From Limosilactobacillus urinaemulieris (lineage in GTDB: Bacteria; Bacillota; Bacilli; Lactobacillales; Lactobacillaceae): a stretch of 64,000 nt of DNA. Numbering within the stretch: the first letter of the stretch is position 1; every line of letters begins with the position of its first letter. The stretch is taken from positions 62,001-126,000 of the forward strand of contig NZ_JABUXR010000001.1 of assembly GCF_014838745.1 (NCBI RefSeq). Direction: 5' to 3'. The translations under genes were made by a program, and so were the position numbers. The notes beneath the pieces are model-generated. The model was given only the letters and a program-made list of their open reading frames with translations. It was not told the origin of the DNA and searched no databases. Of the stretch, positions 32,494 to 42,040 are shown in pieces.

Positions 32494-33591
32494 CTAATCA
32501 CGAGGTTCAAGGTAACCCTTAGCTGCCAAAAGTTCGGCTAGTTCAATTGCGCCACCAGCAGCTCCCCGGGCAGTGTTATGGGATAAGCCAACAAACTTCC
32601 AATCAAAAATCTTGTCAGGACGAAGCCGACCGATTGAAATTCCCATGCCGTGTTCAAAGTTGACGTCATAGCGGACTTGCGGACGATCATCATCGTTTAA
32701 GTATTGAATAAATTGATGTGGTGCACTTGGTAATTTTAATTCTTGTGGAACACCACTGTATTCTTCCAAGGCTTCAATCAATTCTTCCTTGCTTGGATTT
32801 TGTTTGAGGTTAATAAAGGTGGCAACAGTATGCCCATAGAGTACAGGAACCCGTAAGCATTGACTCGTAATTACTGGAGACTGTGCCTTTACGATTTCCT
32901 TCTTTTCTGGATCGAGATGGCCAAAGATTTTTAGTGGTTCATCTTCAGACTTAGCTTCTTCACCTGGAATGTATGGGATAACGTTATTTTGAATTTCAGG
33001 AGCAGTCTGAAGAGTTTTTCCAGCACCGGAAATTGCTTGATAGGTACATGCCAGTACTTGGGTTGGTTCAAACTTTTGCCAAGCAGCAATTGCAGGGGTG
33101 TAACTTTGAATGGAGCAGTTTGGCTTAACGGCGACAAAACCTCGCTGCGTCCCTAACCGTTCCCGTTGTGCTTTAATGATTTCAATGTGATCGGGATTAA
33201 TTTCCGGAACCACCATCGGAACATCAGGAGTCCACCGATGTGCACTATTATTTGAAACTACTGGAGTTTCATGCTTAGCATACTCATCTTCCAGCTTCCG
33301 GGTATCTGCCTTATCCAAGTTAATTGCTGAAAAAATAAAGTCAACTTGTGAAGCAACCGCATCAACATCTTCGGCATCAAGCACTGGCAAATTCTTAACC
33401 GCATCCGGAATTGGCGTTTCTCCCATTTTCCAGCGACCGCTAACGGCTTCACCATACGTCTTTCCAGCACTGTGCTTACTAGCAGCAACTGTCGTCACTT
33501 CGAACCAGGGATGGTTGGCAAGCAGGGTAACATAACGCTGACCAACCATTCCCGTTGCCCCGATAATTCCCACTTTTAATTTTTCACTCAT
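32494..33591 (-). CDS. asd: Aspartate-semialdehyde dehydrogenase
   Basis: 365 residues of the archaeal/fungal-type group: KVGIIGATGMVGQRYVTLL NADP-binding start, catalytic Cys in AVKPNCSIQSYTP, and late SIGRLRPDKIFDWKFVGLSHNTARGAAGG. Reduces aspartyl phosphate to the semialdehyde that feeds lysine, threonine and methionine. Last gene of the riboswitch-controlled lysine operon, 15 bases after the aminotransferase. ATG 33591 and 33594 are adjacent; the second has better spacing to AAGGAA. Confidence 0.92.
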   Translation of the reverse strand: MSEKLKVGIIGATGMVGQRYVTLLANHPWFEVTTVAASKHSAGKTYGEAVSGRWKMGETPIPDAVKNLPVLDAEDVDAVASQVDFIFSAINLDKADTRKLEDEYAKHETPVVSNNSAHRWTPDVPMVVPEINPDHIEIIKAQRERLGTQRGFVAVKPNCSIQSYTPAIAAWQKFEPTQVLACTYQAISGAGKTLQTAPEIQNNVIPYIPGEEAKSEDEPLKIFGHLDPEKKEIVKAQSPVITSQCLRVPVLYGHTVATFINLKQNPSKEELIEALEEYSGVPQELKLPSAPHQFIQYLNDDDRPQVRYDVNFEHGMGISIGRLRPDKIFDWKFVGLSHNTARGAAGGAIELAELLAAKGYLEPRD

Positions 33592-33609
33592 CATAAATTC
33601 CTTCTTACT

Positions 33610-34794
33610 TTAATTTAACTGTTCCATAAAGGAGCCTAACCGGCGAATTACTGTTTCAATATTGTCGTCCGAAGCGGCGTAGGAAAGACGAATGTGTCCT
33701 TCACCACCAGGGCCAAATGCTTGACCAGGAATTACCCCGACCTTAGCTTCATGGGCTAACTGACGAGCAAACTTGAAATCATCATTACCAAACGCTTTCG
33801 GAATCTTCGCAAAGATATAGAAAGCACCATCTGGTACCGCAATCTTAAAGCCCAGCTTCTTCATTGCCGCTGCCAAACGATCCCGCCGTTTTTGGTAATG
33901 CTGCTTAAATTCAACTGGATCAGCAGCACCGTTAGTCAGAGCTTCAAGTGCTGCCGCCTGGGCAGTATCATTCGGTGCCGTTACCATAAACGAATGCATC
34001 TTTGAGATTTGGTTAATTGCGTCTTGCGGAGCTGCTACATAGCCTAATCGCCAGCCCGTCATTGCATGTGACTTTGACAAGCCGCTAATGAGAATCGTCT
34101 GTTCAGGAAGAAGCGTTGCTAACGAGGTAAACGGCTGATCGTAAATTAACTCACTATAAATCTCGTCGACAATCGCTAGCAGGTGATGTTCCTTGATTAC
34201 CTTTGCCAGCGAAACTAGCTCATCACGGGAATAGCATCGTCCGGTCGGATTATTCGGGTAATTAAGAATAATTGCTTTGACCCTACTTTCCTCACGCTGC
34301 AATATTTTTTCAAGCCGTTCTGCGGTTAATAGAAAACCATCATTTGAAGTATCAACCTTGATTGGCGTTGCTCCCGTAAGTGAAACACTCGGGAAATAAA
34401 GGGAAAAGATTGGTGTCGGAATAATCACTTCGTCCCCAGGATTTAATAGGGCAAAGGTTGTTGCCGTAATCGCTTCGGTTGCCCCAACAGTTACGATAAT
34501 CTCTCTTTCTGGATCATAATGAACCGACCGGGTTTCCATTAGATAATCACTAATTGCTTTACGCAACGGTAACGTTCCCCGACTTGCCGAATAGTGAGAA
34601 TCATTGTCCTTAATACTATTTATGGCTGCTTGCTTAACGTGGTCGGGAACATCAAAGTCAGGTTCGCCTAAAGTTAACTTAACAATTCCTGGAACCGCGG
34701 AAATTTCATCATCGAATGCCCGAATCTGTGCAGGCGGTAACTCAGCAACCCGCTGATTGACAACCTGTTCTAGTTGTTGATCTAACTTTGGCAT
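33610..34794 (-). CDS. patA: Aminotransferase for N-acetyl-LL-diaminopimelate (PatA type)
   Basis: 394 residues, fold-type I class I/II aminotransferase. PLP lysine in SGLSKSHAMTGWRLGY; NNPTGRCY and VDEIYSEL carry the Asn and Asp that hold the cofactor; carboxylate-binding Arg in HIRLSYA. Position inside the acetylated-branch DAP operon assigns it to transfer of an amino group from glutamate to N-acetyl-2-amino-6-oxopimelate (as PatA of Bacillus). Sits 12 bases before dapB ends, tight operon. Confidence 0.88.
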   Translation of the reverse strand: MPKLDQQLEQVVNQRVAELPPAQIRAFDDEISAVPGIVKLTLGEPDFDVPDHVKQAAINSIKDNDSHYSASRGTLPLRKAISDYLMETRSVHYDPEREIIVTVGATEAITATTFALLNPGDEVIIPTPIFSLYFPSVSLTGATPIKVDTSNDGFLLTAERLEKILQREESRVKAIILNYPNNPTGRCYSRDELVSLAKVIKEHHLLAIVDEIYSELIYDQPFTSLATLLPEQTILISGLSKSHAMTGWRLGYVAAPQDAINQISKMHSFMVTAPNDTAQAAALEALTNGAADPVEFKQHYQKRRDRLAAAMKKLGFKIAVPDGAFYIFAKIPKAFGNDDFKFARQLAHEAKVGVIPGQAFGPGGEGHIRLSYAASDDNIETVIRRLGSFMEQLN

Positions 34795-34806
34795 TTCAAA
34801 TCCCTC

Positions 34807-35586
34807 CTACAAGATCTTTTCGAGACCAACGACGAGGTGATCTAAGTCACCTACCTTCTCTAAAGCAACTTTAACTCCACTCATAAAGGATTGCCGGTCA
34901 AATGAGTCCTGACGAATTGTCAAGGCTTCCCCAGCACCACCAAAGAGAACCTGCTCATGGGCGATGTAACCGGGAAGACGGACAGAATGAATCTTAATTC
35001 CGTGGTAGTCACCACCACGGACACCAGCCAAGGACTCGGTTTCATCAGGATTACTTTCATGTGGTTCACGAACCTGATCAATTAACTTTGCCGTGCTTAA
35101 AGCAGTCCCAGATGGCGCATCCTTTTTATCTGCATGGTGCATTTCAATCACTTCTACATCCGGGAAGTACTTTGCTGCTTCTTGGGCAAACTTCATTAAA
35201 AGAACCGCTGACATCCCGAAGTTTGGTGCAATTAAGCCACCAAGGTGCTTGCTTTCACTCAGTTCAATCAACTCTTGTTCTTGCTCATCAGTCAATCCGG
35301 TGGTCCCAACAACTGGCAATAAACCATTATTCAACGCATACTTAACGTTCTCGTAAACGGCGCTTGGCACTGTAAAGTCAAGCCAGATATCCGCTACTGT
35401 TGGATCAATATCCGTTAACAAGTTAAACACCTTGACGCCCTCGCCCAAATGGTATTGCTCACGGTCAGCTGCATCCAGGTGCGGTGCTAAAACAGCGGTA
35501 ATTTCCATGTCCGGCATTGAGTTAACCAGGTCAACCGCTTTTTGACCCATTGCACCGGTTGCTCCTGCGATTAATACGTTTGCCAT
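34807..35586 (-). CDS. dapB: 4-Hydroxy-tetrahydrodipicolinate reductase
   Basis: 259 residues: NVLIAGATGAMGQKAVDLV dinucleotide-binding start, GTTGLT, PNFGMSAVLLMKF, and the substrate motif EMHHADKKDAPSGTA. Reduces HTPA to tetrahydrodipicolinate with NAD(P)H. Follows dapA by 19 bases. Normal length for the family. Confidence 0.94.
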   Translation of the reverse strand: MANVLIAGATGAMGQKAVDLVNSMPDMEITAVLAPHLDAADREQYHLGEGVKVFNLLTDIDPTVADIWLDFTVPSAVYENVKYALNNGLLPVVGTTGLTDEQEQELIELSESKHLGGLIAPNFGMSAVLLMKFAQEAAKYFPDVEVIEMHHADKKDAPSGTALSTAKLIDQVREPHESNPDETESLAGVRGGDYHGIKIHSVRLPGYIAHEQVLFGGAGEALTIRQDSFDRQSFMSGVKVALEKVGDLDHLVVGLEKIL

Positions 35587-35605
35587 TAGCTATCTCTCCT
35601 CCATT

Positions 35606-36523
35606 TTATAAGTCTAACGGAAGTGTCTTATTTTCTAAGGAATCTGCTGGTAAGTCGAGTGCTTGTTCAAGCTGGGTTTGTTCTTCCTTATTAAGGGAAA
35701 GAATTGGCAGACGACAGTCACCAGCATTAAAGCCTTGGGCATTCAGAACGGCCTTGACTGGAGATGGGGATGGGAACATGAAGCATGCCGCCATCCGTGG
35801 AGTTAACCACCGCTGAAGCTTTCCGGCAAGCTTGTAATCGCCACGGTAAAGGGCATCGAACATTTGCCGCATTTCCTTAACATAAATATGCGAAGCGACT
35901 GAAACAACCCCATTAGCGCCTAATACTCGTGAAGTCAATGCTTGGGCATCTTCACCGGTAAAGACAAGGAAATCATCCGCCTTATGTTCAATGATGTATT
36001 CCATATCTTCTAGTGGTGCACACTGCTTAATTCCAGCGATATTTGGGTGTTGGGAAAGTTCAACGACAGTTTCTGGAGCCATCTTTGAGCCGGTCCGTCC
36101 TGGAATATTGTAGATAATAATTGGCAAGTTCACGTTGTCTGCTACCGTCTTAAAGTGGGCAAGCATCCCCCGTTGGTTTGGCTTGTTGTAAGGTGGTACT
36201 ACTACTAAAGCGTAGTCAATCCCGTTAATTTGGCCAACTTCATTAGTGAGGGCAATTGTTTCTTGAGGATTATTACTTCCTGTACCAGCGATTACAGGAA
36301 CCCGACCATCAACGATTTCCCCAAACCGGGTATATAAAGCAATCTTCTCATCATGGGTTAGTTCCGGAGTTTCACCAGTAGTTCCACCGATGACAAAGCC
36401 GTTACAACCACGGTCAATCAATGAGTTGGTTAACTTTTCTAATGCGTTAAAGTCGATCTCGTTATCACTATTAAAGGGCGTTACAATCGCTGTTAATAAA
36501 TCTGCATTTGCTAATGTTGTCAT
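35606..36523 (-). CDS. dapA: 4-Hydroxy-tetrahydrodipicolinate synthase
   Basis: 305 residues from ATG 36523 with GGAGGAA six bases upstream (the TTG-type extension is discounted). (beta/alpha)8 aldolase fold: [11 protein letters not shown], active-site Tyr in [24 protein letters not shown] and Schiff-base Lys in IAGIKQCA. Condenses pyruvate with aspartate semialdehyde, the first committed lysine step. Feedback control by lysine is family-dependent and cannot be read here. Confidence 0.94.
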   Translation of the reverse strand: MTTLANADLLTAIVTPFNSDNEIDFNALEKLTNSLIDRGCNGFVIGGTTGETPELTHDEKIALYTRFGEIVDGRVPVIAGTGSNNPQETIALTNEVGQINGIDYALVVVPPYNKPNQRGMLAHFKTVADNVNLPIIIYNIPGRTGSKMAPETVVELSQHPNIAGIKQCAPLEDMEYIIEHKADDFLVFTGEDAQALTSRVLGANGVVSVASHIYVKEMRQMFDALYRGDYKLAGKLQRWLTPRMAACFMFPSPSPVKAVLNAQGFNAGDCRLPILSLNKEEQTQLEQALDLPADSLENKTLPLDL

Positions 36524-36538
36524 ATTCTCTTCCTCCAA

Positions 36539-37684
36539 TTATTCTGTCATCCGATATTCCAAGAAACCTGTAATTGCGTCAACACCGCGCTGGATTGCTT
36601 CTTCCTTTGGCTTTAAGGTTGCTGAATGCAATTGTGAATCATCATCGACTCCCAACCAAAACATTGTTCCCGGAAACTTTGCCAAAAGAAAGCCAAAATC
36701 TTCTCCGGTCATTGCCGGTGCGGTTTCAATAAAGTTTACATTAGGCGTTGACTTCATGTATGAGATAAAACGCTTGGTCAATTCAGGGTTATTCTCAACT
36801 GGCCAATAGCCACCCTGGTTTAATTCCAGACTAACCGTCATGTTATAACTTCGGCCAATTCCTTCACAAACATCTTTTAACCGCTGATCAATTGTTTCAA
36901 TCATCTTTTGGGTTAGCCCGCGGATCGTCCCTTCGATTCGGGTATGACCAGCAATCACATTTCTGATCGTTCCGCCATCAATCTTTCCTAAAGTAATTAC
37001 CCCGCTTTGAATCGGGTCAATACTCCGTGAGATTACCGTTTGCACCTGACTAATCAGCATTGCGGCTGCAACAATCGTATCGTTGGCGTCTTGCGGGTAA
37101 GCGGCATGACCACCCTTTCCGGTTAAATCAATGTTCACTTCAGTTGTTCCCGCAAATAAAGTTCCCATTCGACAACCAATCGCCCCAGCAGGTAAATCAG
37201 GATTATCGTGTAAGCCATAAAATTCGTCAGGACGCCAACGACCATGAAATAACCCTAGTTCATATGATTGCTTACCACCGCTCTCGCTTTCTTCTGCTGG
37301 TTGGAAGAAAAAGAGAAGGTTGTCCTTGGGCTGGTGTTCACTAAAGTAGGAAAGGACTCCTAATGCCACAGTCATGTGAATATCATGACCACAAGCGTGC
37401 ATCACGCCCGGGTGCTGAGAAGAATACGGCAAACCAGTCTGCTCTTCTACCGGCAAAGCGTCAATATCAGTGCGATAGCCAATTGTTCGTTGCGGATCAA
37501 AGCCGTGAACTAGCACCATCATTGAAGTTGGCAATTCATCTGGATTACGAATTTCTAAGAATTCCTGGTTCATCGCCTTCACCGTTTCTAAAAGGAACTG
37601 GTGAGTTTCAGATTCCTGAAGTGCTAATTCCGGAATCTGATGAAGATGACGCCGAATCTTAATTAAATCACTTTCGCTTAACAT
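36539..37684 (-). CDS. N-acetyl-diaminopimelate deacetylase (M20 family, YkuR type)
   Basis: 381 residues. M20D metallopeptidase fold with metal-binding MHACGHDIHM, PAEESESGG and AMTGEDFGFLL. In context between dapH and dapA it should remove the acetyl group from N-acetyl-LL-DAP. Amidohydrolases acting on hippurate or indole-acetyl amino acids share the fold, so the name rests on operon position. Ten bases after dapH. Confidence 0.88.
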   Translation of the reverse strand: MLSESDLIKIRRHLHQIPELALQESETHQFLLETVKAMNQEFLEIRNPDELPTSMMVLVHGFDPQRTIGYRTDIDALPVEEQTGLPYSSQHPGVMHACGHDIHMTVALGVLSYFSEHQPKDNLLFFFQPAEESESGGKQSYELGLFHGRWRPDEFYGLHDNPDLPAGAIGCRMGTLFAGTTEVNIDLTGKGGHAAYPQDANDTIVAAAMLISQVQTVISRSIDPIQSGVITLGKIDGGTIRNVIAGHTRIEGTIRGLTQKMIETIDQRLKDVCEGIGRSYNMTVSLELNQGGYWPVENNPELTKRFISYMKSTPNVNFIETAPAMTGEDFGFLLAKFPGTMFWLGVDDDSQLHSATLKPKEEAIQRGVDAITGFLEYRMTE

Positions 37685-37693
37685 TTTGCGCTC

Positions 37694-38404
37694 CTATAAC
37701 TTCCGCAAGTCGTCTTCTAAGCCGGTCTTACTTTCAGTCTTAGCATCAACCTTTTTGACAAACTTAGCTGGCACTCCGGCAACCATTGTATGTGGCTCAA
37801 CGTCATGGGTAACAATTGCTCCCGCAGCCACAACGGCGCCTTCACCAACATGAACTCCTTCAATAACCACGGCATTAGCACCGATTAATACGTTATCGTC
37901 AATCCGCACTGGTTGGGCTGAAGCAGGTTCGACAACTCCGGCAAGGACGGTTCCAGCACCGATATGACAATGCTTACCGACAATTGCTCGGCCACCAAGG
38001 ATTGCGCCCATATCAATCATCGTGTCGTCACCAATTTCAGCACCGATATTAATCGTTGCTCCCATCATGACAACAGCATTATTTCCGATCAGGACCTTAT
38101 CACGAATGATTGCTCCCGGTTCAATTCGGGCGTTAATTCCCTTTAAGTCAAGCAAAGGAACCGCAGAATTGCGACAATCATTTTCAATATGGTAATCAGC
38201 AATCAAATCAGCATTTTCTTTCAATAATGGTTCAACCACCGACCAATCACCAAAGATTACACCAGTATGATTGTCAACAAATGATTGAACTTCTTCTGGA
38301 AAGTTAATTTCGCTTAAGTTTCCTTTTAAATAAACCTTTACGGGCGTCTTCTTGGGAGCATTGCCAATGTAGTTAATAATCGCTTGTGCATCTAATTCAG
38401 CCAT
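37694..38404 (-). CDS. dapH: Tetrahydrodipicolinate N-acetyltransferase
   Basis: 236 residues. N-terminal alpha domain (about 1-85) followed by a left-handed beta-helix built of hexapeptide repeats ([20 protein letters not shown]... to [22 protein letters not shown]). Uses acetyl-CoA, marking the acetylase branch of DAP synthesis rather than the succinylase branch. Typical length. Lies 36 bases after lysA. Confidence 0.93.
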   Translation of the reverse strand: MAELDAQAIINYIGNAPKKTPVKVYLKGNLSEINFPEEVQSFVDNHTGVIFGDWSVVEPLLKENADLIADYHIENDCRNSAVPLLDLKGINARIEPGAIIRDKVLIGNNAVVMMGATINIGAEIGDDTMIDMGAILGGRAIVGKHCHIGAGTVLAGVVEPASAQPVRIDDNVLIGANAVVIEGVHVGEGAVVAAGAIVTHDVEPHTMVAGVPAKFVKKVDAKTESKTGLEDDLRKL

Positions 38405-38440
38405 TGTTGTTACCTCTTTCTTCCTATTATTTATTAGTTA

Positions 38441-39751
38441 TTATTGTTGATATTTACGATCCAAGTGAACCAAATCAGCTAAGGACTCCCGCTCAATCAC
38501 AAGCTGGGCCTTACCGTCTTCAGCAAAGACAACTGCCGGTCGGGGATTACGGTTATAATTTGAAGCCATTGAATAACCATAAGCACCAGTATCAAGCATG
38601 GCAAGAACGTCACCTGGTTGAGTTTCCGGTAGGCCTTGATCCTGGGCTAAAATATCACCAGACTCACAGTACTTTCCGGCAAGACGGACATGTTCCTTGA
38701 GCGGTGCTTGCGGATTACTTGCCAAAACAGTTTCGTATTCGGCTTGATAGAGCGCTGGCCGAATATTGTCACCCATCCCCCCGTCAACCGTGACGTATGG
38801 TTTCAAACCCGGTACATCCTTACGGGAACCAACCGTATAGAGGTTATATCCTGCTGGTCCAACAATTGACCGTCCTGGTTCAATCCAAATTGCCGGCATC
38901 GAGAGTTCTTTTGCAACAGTTTCCTTTTTAATTGCCTTAATGATGGCATCAACGAATTCTTCGGGTTTGAGAGGGTGGTCAGCAGCGACATAACGAATCC
39001 CAAAACCACCACCAACGTTAATTACCTGTGCTTCATAGCCAAACTCATCTCGCCAATGAGCAGCAACTTCAACTAACTTCTTTGCCACGCCTTCAAAGCC
39101 TGCTAGTTCAAAGATTTGCGAACCAATATGAGCATGAAGACCACGCATCTTCATTCGCGGATTAGCCAGAACCTTTTGCAATGCTTCATCTGCTTGACCA
39201 GATTGAAGATCGAAGCCAAATTTGCTATCAACTTGCCCGGTTTGGATGTATTTATTTGTATGAGCTGAAATCCCGGGAGTGATTCTTAGCATTACATCAA
39301 CGGATGCATTTCGTTCTTCAAGTACCGCGGCTAATAATTCAATCTCATGGAAGTTATCAATCATGATTGTCCCAACATGGTGGTCGATTGCCATTTCCAG
39401 TTCTTCACGCGACTTATTATTACCATGGAAACTTACTCGTTCCATCGGGAAGTCAGCCTTAATTGCTGTATAAAGTTCCCCAGCGGAAACAACATCAACG
39501 TGGGCTCCTTCGGCTGCTGCAACCTGATACATTGCAATTGCGGCAAAGGCCTTACTTGCATAACTGACTGCATAGTCAACGTGATTAGCATCAAATACTC
39601 GCCGAAAGCTACGAATTTGCTGCCGGATTTGGGAAACGTCATAAACAACCAGTGGCGTTCCGTATTCCTGAGCTAGTTCAATTGAATCACAACCACCAAT
39701 CATCAGATGTCCCGCGTCATTCAATTGGTTAGCAGTAATTTGTTGGTTCAT
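38441..39751 (-). CDS. lysA: Diaminopimelate decarboxylase
   Basis: 436 residues from ATG 39751 with GGAGGAA upstream. Fold-type III PLP enzyme: PLP Lys in AVSYASKAF, HAHIGSQIFE, VNVGGGFGIRY, EPGRSIVGPAG and the CESGD active-site Cys-Glu. Converts meso-DAP to L-lysine. First gene of the operon and directly behind the lysine riboswitch, so the whole DAP branch is shut when lysine is plentiful. Confidence 0.94.
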   Translation of the reverse strand: MNQQITANQLNDAGHLMIGGCDSIELAQEYGTPLVVYDVSQIRQQIRSFRRVFDANHVDYAVSYASKAFAAIAMYQVAAAEGAHVDVVSAGELYTAIKADFPMERVSFHGNNKSREELEMAIDHHVGTIMIDNFHEIELLAAVLEERNASVDVMLRITPGISAHTNKYIQTGQVDSKFGFDLQSGQADEALQKVLANPRMKMRGLHAHIGSQIFELAGFEGVAKKLVEVAAHWRDEFGYEAQVINVGGGFGIRYVAADHPLKPEEFVDAIIKAIKKETVAKELSMPAIWIEPGRSIVGPAGYNLYTVGSRKDVPGLKPYVTVDGGMGDNIRPALYQAEYETVLASNPQAPLKEHVRLAGKYCESGDILAQDQGLPETQPGDVLAMLDTGAYGYSMASNYNRNPRPAVVFAEDGKAQLVIERESLADLVHLDRKYQQ

Positions 39752-39788
39752 ACTTATTCCTCCATTACTCATTCGGGGAAAACAAAGT

Positions 39789-39840
39789 GATAAAATGCAT
39801 CCACTGTCTGCGCGAAGACAAACAGTGGATGCATTTTATC
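39789..39840 (-). terminator. Riboswitch expression-platform terminator
   Basis: Perfect 19-bp stem: GATAAAATGCATCCACTGT and its complement, loop of about 14 nt containing GTCTTCGCG, followed on the minus strand by CACTTTGTTTTCC. It would be formed when the lysine aptamer is occupied. Confidence 0.9.
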
Positions 39841-39847
39841 CGTTTTG

Positions 39848-40016
39848 TCGATAGCGCAACGTGGGCTGATATTGTCCCACGACAGTCCGTAACTTATTCA
39901 GCCACGCCCCAGTGCCTTAACCGTGCCAAGTTAAGTACTTCGGCGACCGCCCTGTTCATCAATTCTCATTGCTTGGCAGGCTAAAATTGATTACTGGTGT
40001 TGGCCGCGCCTCTTCG
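39848..40016 (-). promoter_or_regulatory. Lysine riboswitch (L box) aptamer
   Basis: Minus-strand order of conserved elements: AGAGGCGCGG, AGTA, GTCGCCGAAGTACTTAACTTGGC, CTGGGGCG, TGAATAAGTTACGGACTGTC and GCTATC closing helix. The spacing and sequence match the five-helix L-box aptamer known upstream of lysine genes. A terminator lies immediately downstream and lysA follows. Confidence 0.93.
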
Positions 40017-40026
40017 ATTTATAAAT

Positions 40027-40055
40027 ATAATAAAGTTATTAGATTAGAATGTCAA
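40027..40055 (-). promoter_or_regulatory. Promoter of the lysine operon
   Basis: Minus strand: consensus TTGACA (40050-40055), 17-nt spacer, TATTAT (40027-40032), placing the start a few bases before the aptamer. Confidence 0.85.
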
Positions 40056-40221
40056 CGGAAACATTAAATTTTCTCATATTTATTTAATTAAGTTTCGTTT
40101 TCAATTGAATATTCCTTTCATATTTAGTCAATCTTCAAGTTCGGCAATCATTAGGCAGGATTCTGTGATATTCTAGTAGGAATAAGTTTTTAAATTTGTT
40201 TAAAGAAGAGGAGAATTGATC

Positions 40222-41530
40222 GTGTTAGAACGGATCTTTCATTTAAGTGACGCTCATACCACCGTCAAGGGCGAATTAATCGCTGCCCTGACGACTTTCG
40301 TGAGTTTGTCATATATTCTATTTGTTAACCCGAACATCCTGCATGCTGCGGGAATTAATAAGGGGGCTGCCTTTACGGTTACCGCAGTCGCAACCGCAAT
40401 TGGCTGTTTCTTAATGGGACTAATTGCCAACTACCCAATTGCCTTAGCGCCAACGCTAGGAAGTGCCGCTTTCTTTACTTACAATGTTGTTATTGGGATG
40501 CACATTAACTGGCAGACAGCTTTAGCCAGTGTCCTCGTGGCCTCATTCCTGTTTATCTTAATTACAATCTTGAAATTGCGGGAAAAAGTGGTTGATGCAA
40601 TTCCAAAAGACATCAAATACGCGATCTCTGCCGGGATTGGGCTATTTATTGCCTTCATTGGTTTACAGAACGGGAAATTAATTGTTAACAACTCGTCATC
40701 ACTAGTAGGTCTTGGTTCATTTGGTAACCCAGATGTTTGGTTAACCCTTTTTGGTTTAATCCTAACCGTCATTTTAATGGCTACCCGAGTACCGGGGTCA
40801 ATTTTTATTGGAATGATCATTACCGCTATTTTTGGGATGTGCATCGGTCAAATCCCACTACCTCATGGAATCATCTCAACAGCACCAAGTATGGCCCCGA
40901 CATTTGGTCACGCCATCTTCCACTTAAAGGACATTAATACACCACAACTATTTATGGTTGTCCTCACCTTCCTGTTAGTTACCTTCTTTGATACCGCAGG
41001 AACACTGATTGGAATGACTCAACAAGCTGGCATGGTTGACAAAAACGGGAAGATTCCTCGGATCGGTAAAGCCTTCCTTTCTGATTCTCTTGCCATGGTT
41101 GAAGGGGCAATTTATGGTACCGCACCACTAGGAACTTCCGTTGAATCCAGTGCCGGAATTGCTATGGGTGGTCGAACTGGTTTAACCGCCGTCTTTGTCG
41201 GTATTCTATTCTTGATCTCCATGATCTTTAGCCCCCCTACTAGCAGTAATCCCAACAACGGTCACCGCACCAGCATTAATTATTGTCGGAGTCCTAATGG
41301 CAAATAACCTGAAGTACATTAACTGGGATCGCTTTGAAGTGGCCTTTCCTTCCTTCCTTGTTGTGGTCGGAATGCCATTAACCTACTCCATTTCCGATGG
41401 TTTAGCCCTTGGAATGATCGCTTACCCAATCACCATGATTGCTTCTAAGCACCATAAGGACGTCTCCCCAATGATGTACGCCCTCTTCGTTATCTTTATT
41501 CTGTTCTTTGCAATAACGAATATGAAGTAG
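40222..41530 (+). pseudogene. NCS2-family purine permease (AzgA-like), frameshifted at a C6 run
   Basis: The gene starts at GTG 40222 (AGAGGAG upstream) and codes for a 12-14 TM nucleobase permease: TTFVSLSYILFVNP, ANYPIALAPTLGSAAFF, LTFLLVTFFDTAGTLIGMTQQAGM and GTSVESSAGIAMGGRTGLTAV match the AzgA hypoxanthine/guanine group. After MIFSP the frame derails at six C (41232-41237); removing one C restores LLAVIPTTVTAPALIIVGVLMANN and continues to TAA at 41530. About 95 C-terminal residues are lost in the frame as written. A single-base indel or a sequencing error in the C run are both possible. No purine riboswitch was seen upstream. Confidence 0.85.
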
Positions 41531-41535
41531 AGGGA

Positions 41536-41950
41536 AGTGCGAGCTGGGTAATGCCTTACGGAAGGCTAGCAATTTCTCCTGACGAAGGCGACTTGCGCCT
41601 CGGAAGGAGTTTGCTAGTCCTAGTAAGGCACTAGCGAGCACATTATGACTCTGCCGCCTAGAATCGTTAGTTCTAGCAAGTCCCTGGGGAACATGTTTTA
41701 GCTATGTTGCCTTAGACACGTTATGACTAGGTTGATTTCAGCCTAGTCTTTTTTGATCTCTTTATGGGGACTTAAGTTGTGCCTCACACTCTAATCCGAA
41801 ACGTATTTGCCCAAGTTTTTTAGCTGTTACATGGTTAAGATCTGCTCGCCGTGACCGCAATCTCCGTCTGACTATCCCGTCCTTGATTGCGAACTAATCA
41901 TCGTCCGGGATTCCTTAGTACTCGATTGCTAGTCCGTCACGGCTCGCACT
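41536..41950. repeat. Repeat-rich gap with nested palindromes and outer inverted repeat
   Basis: No ORF is supported in 41531-42040. An outer inverted repeat AGTGCGAGC (41536-41544) / GCTCGCACT (41942-41950) frames it. Inside are nested stems TGCCTTAC (41552) / GTAAGGCA (41623), CTAGCAA (41566) / TTGCTAG (41611), a terminator at 41725-41754, and GCCGTGAC (41848-41855) / GTCACGGC (41936-41943). It looks like one or two dispersed palindromic elements; no transposase and no clear target duplication. Confidence 0.6.
41725..41754 (+). terminator. Intrinsic terminator after the permease region
   Basis: GACTAGG (41725-41731) pairs with CCTAGTC (41742-41748), followed by six T. Confidence 0.75.
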
Positions 41951-41963
41951 CTAAATTTTTCTC

Positions 41964-41991
41964 TTGCATATTTATCAATCAATGTTAAAAT
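41964..41991 (+). promoter_or_regulatory. Promoter of the aspartokinase-dapF pair
   Basis: TTGCAT (41964-41969), 16-nt spacer, TAAAAT (41986-41991). The expected leader is about 40 nt, too short for a riboswitch. Confidence 0.55.
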
Positions 41992-42040
41992 TCGATTAAA
42001 AAGTTTGCGTGGGGTTCTCATGCAAGAAGGAGAATTGAGA

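Noticed and set aside
40056-40215. Possible purine riboswitch before the NCS2 permease
   Set aside because: The conserved purine-aptamer loops and closing helix are not visible.
41756-42040. Second lysine riboswitch before aspartokinase
   Set aside because: The promoter at 41964-41991 leaves only about 40 nt of leader; no L-box elements seen.
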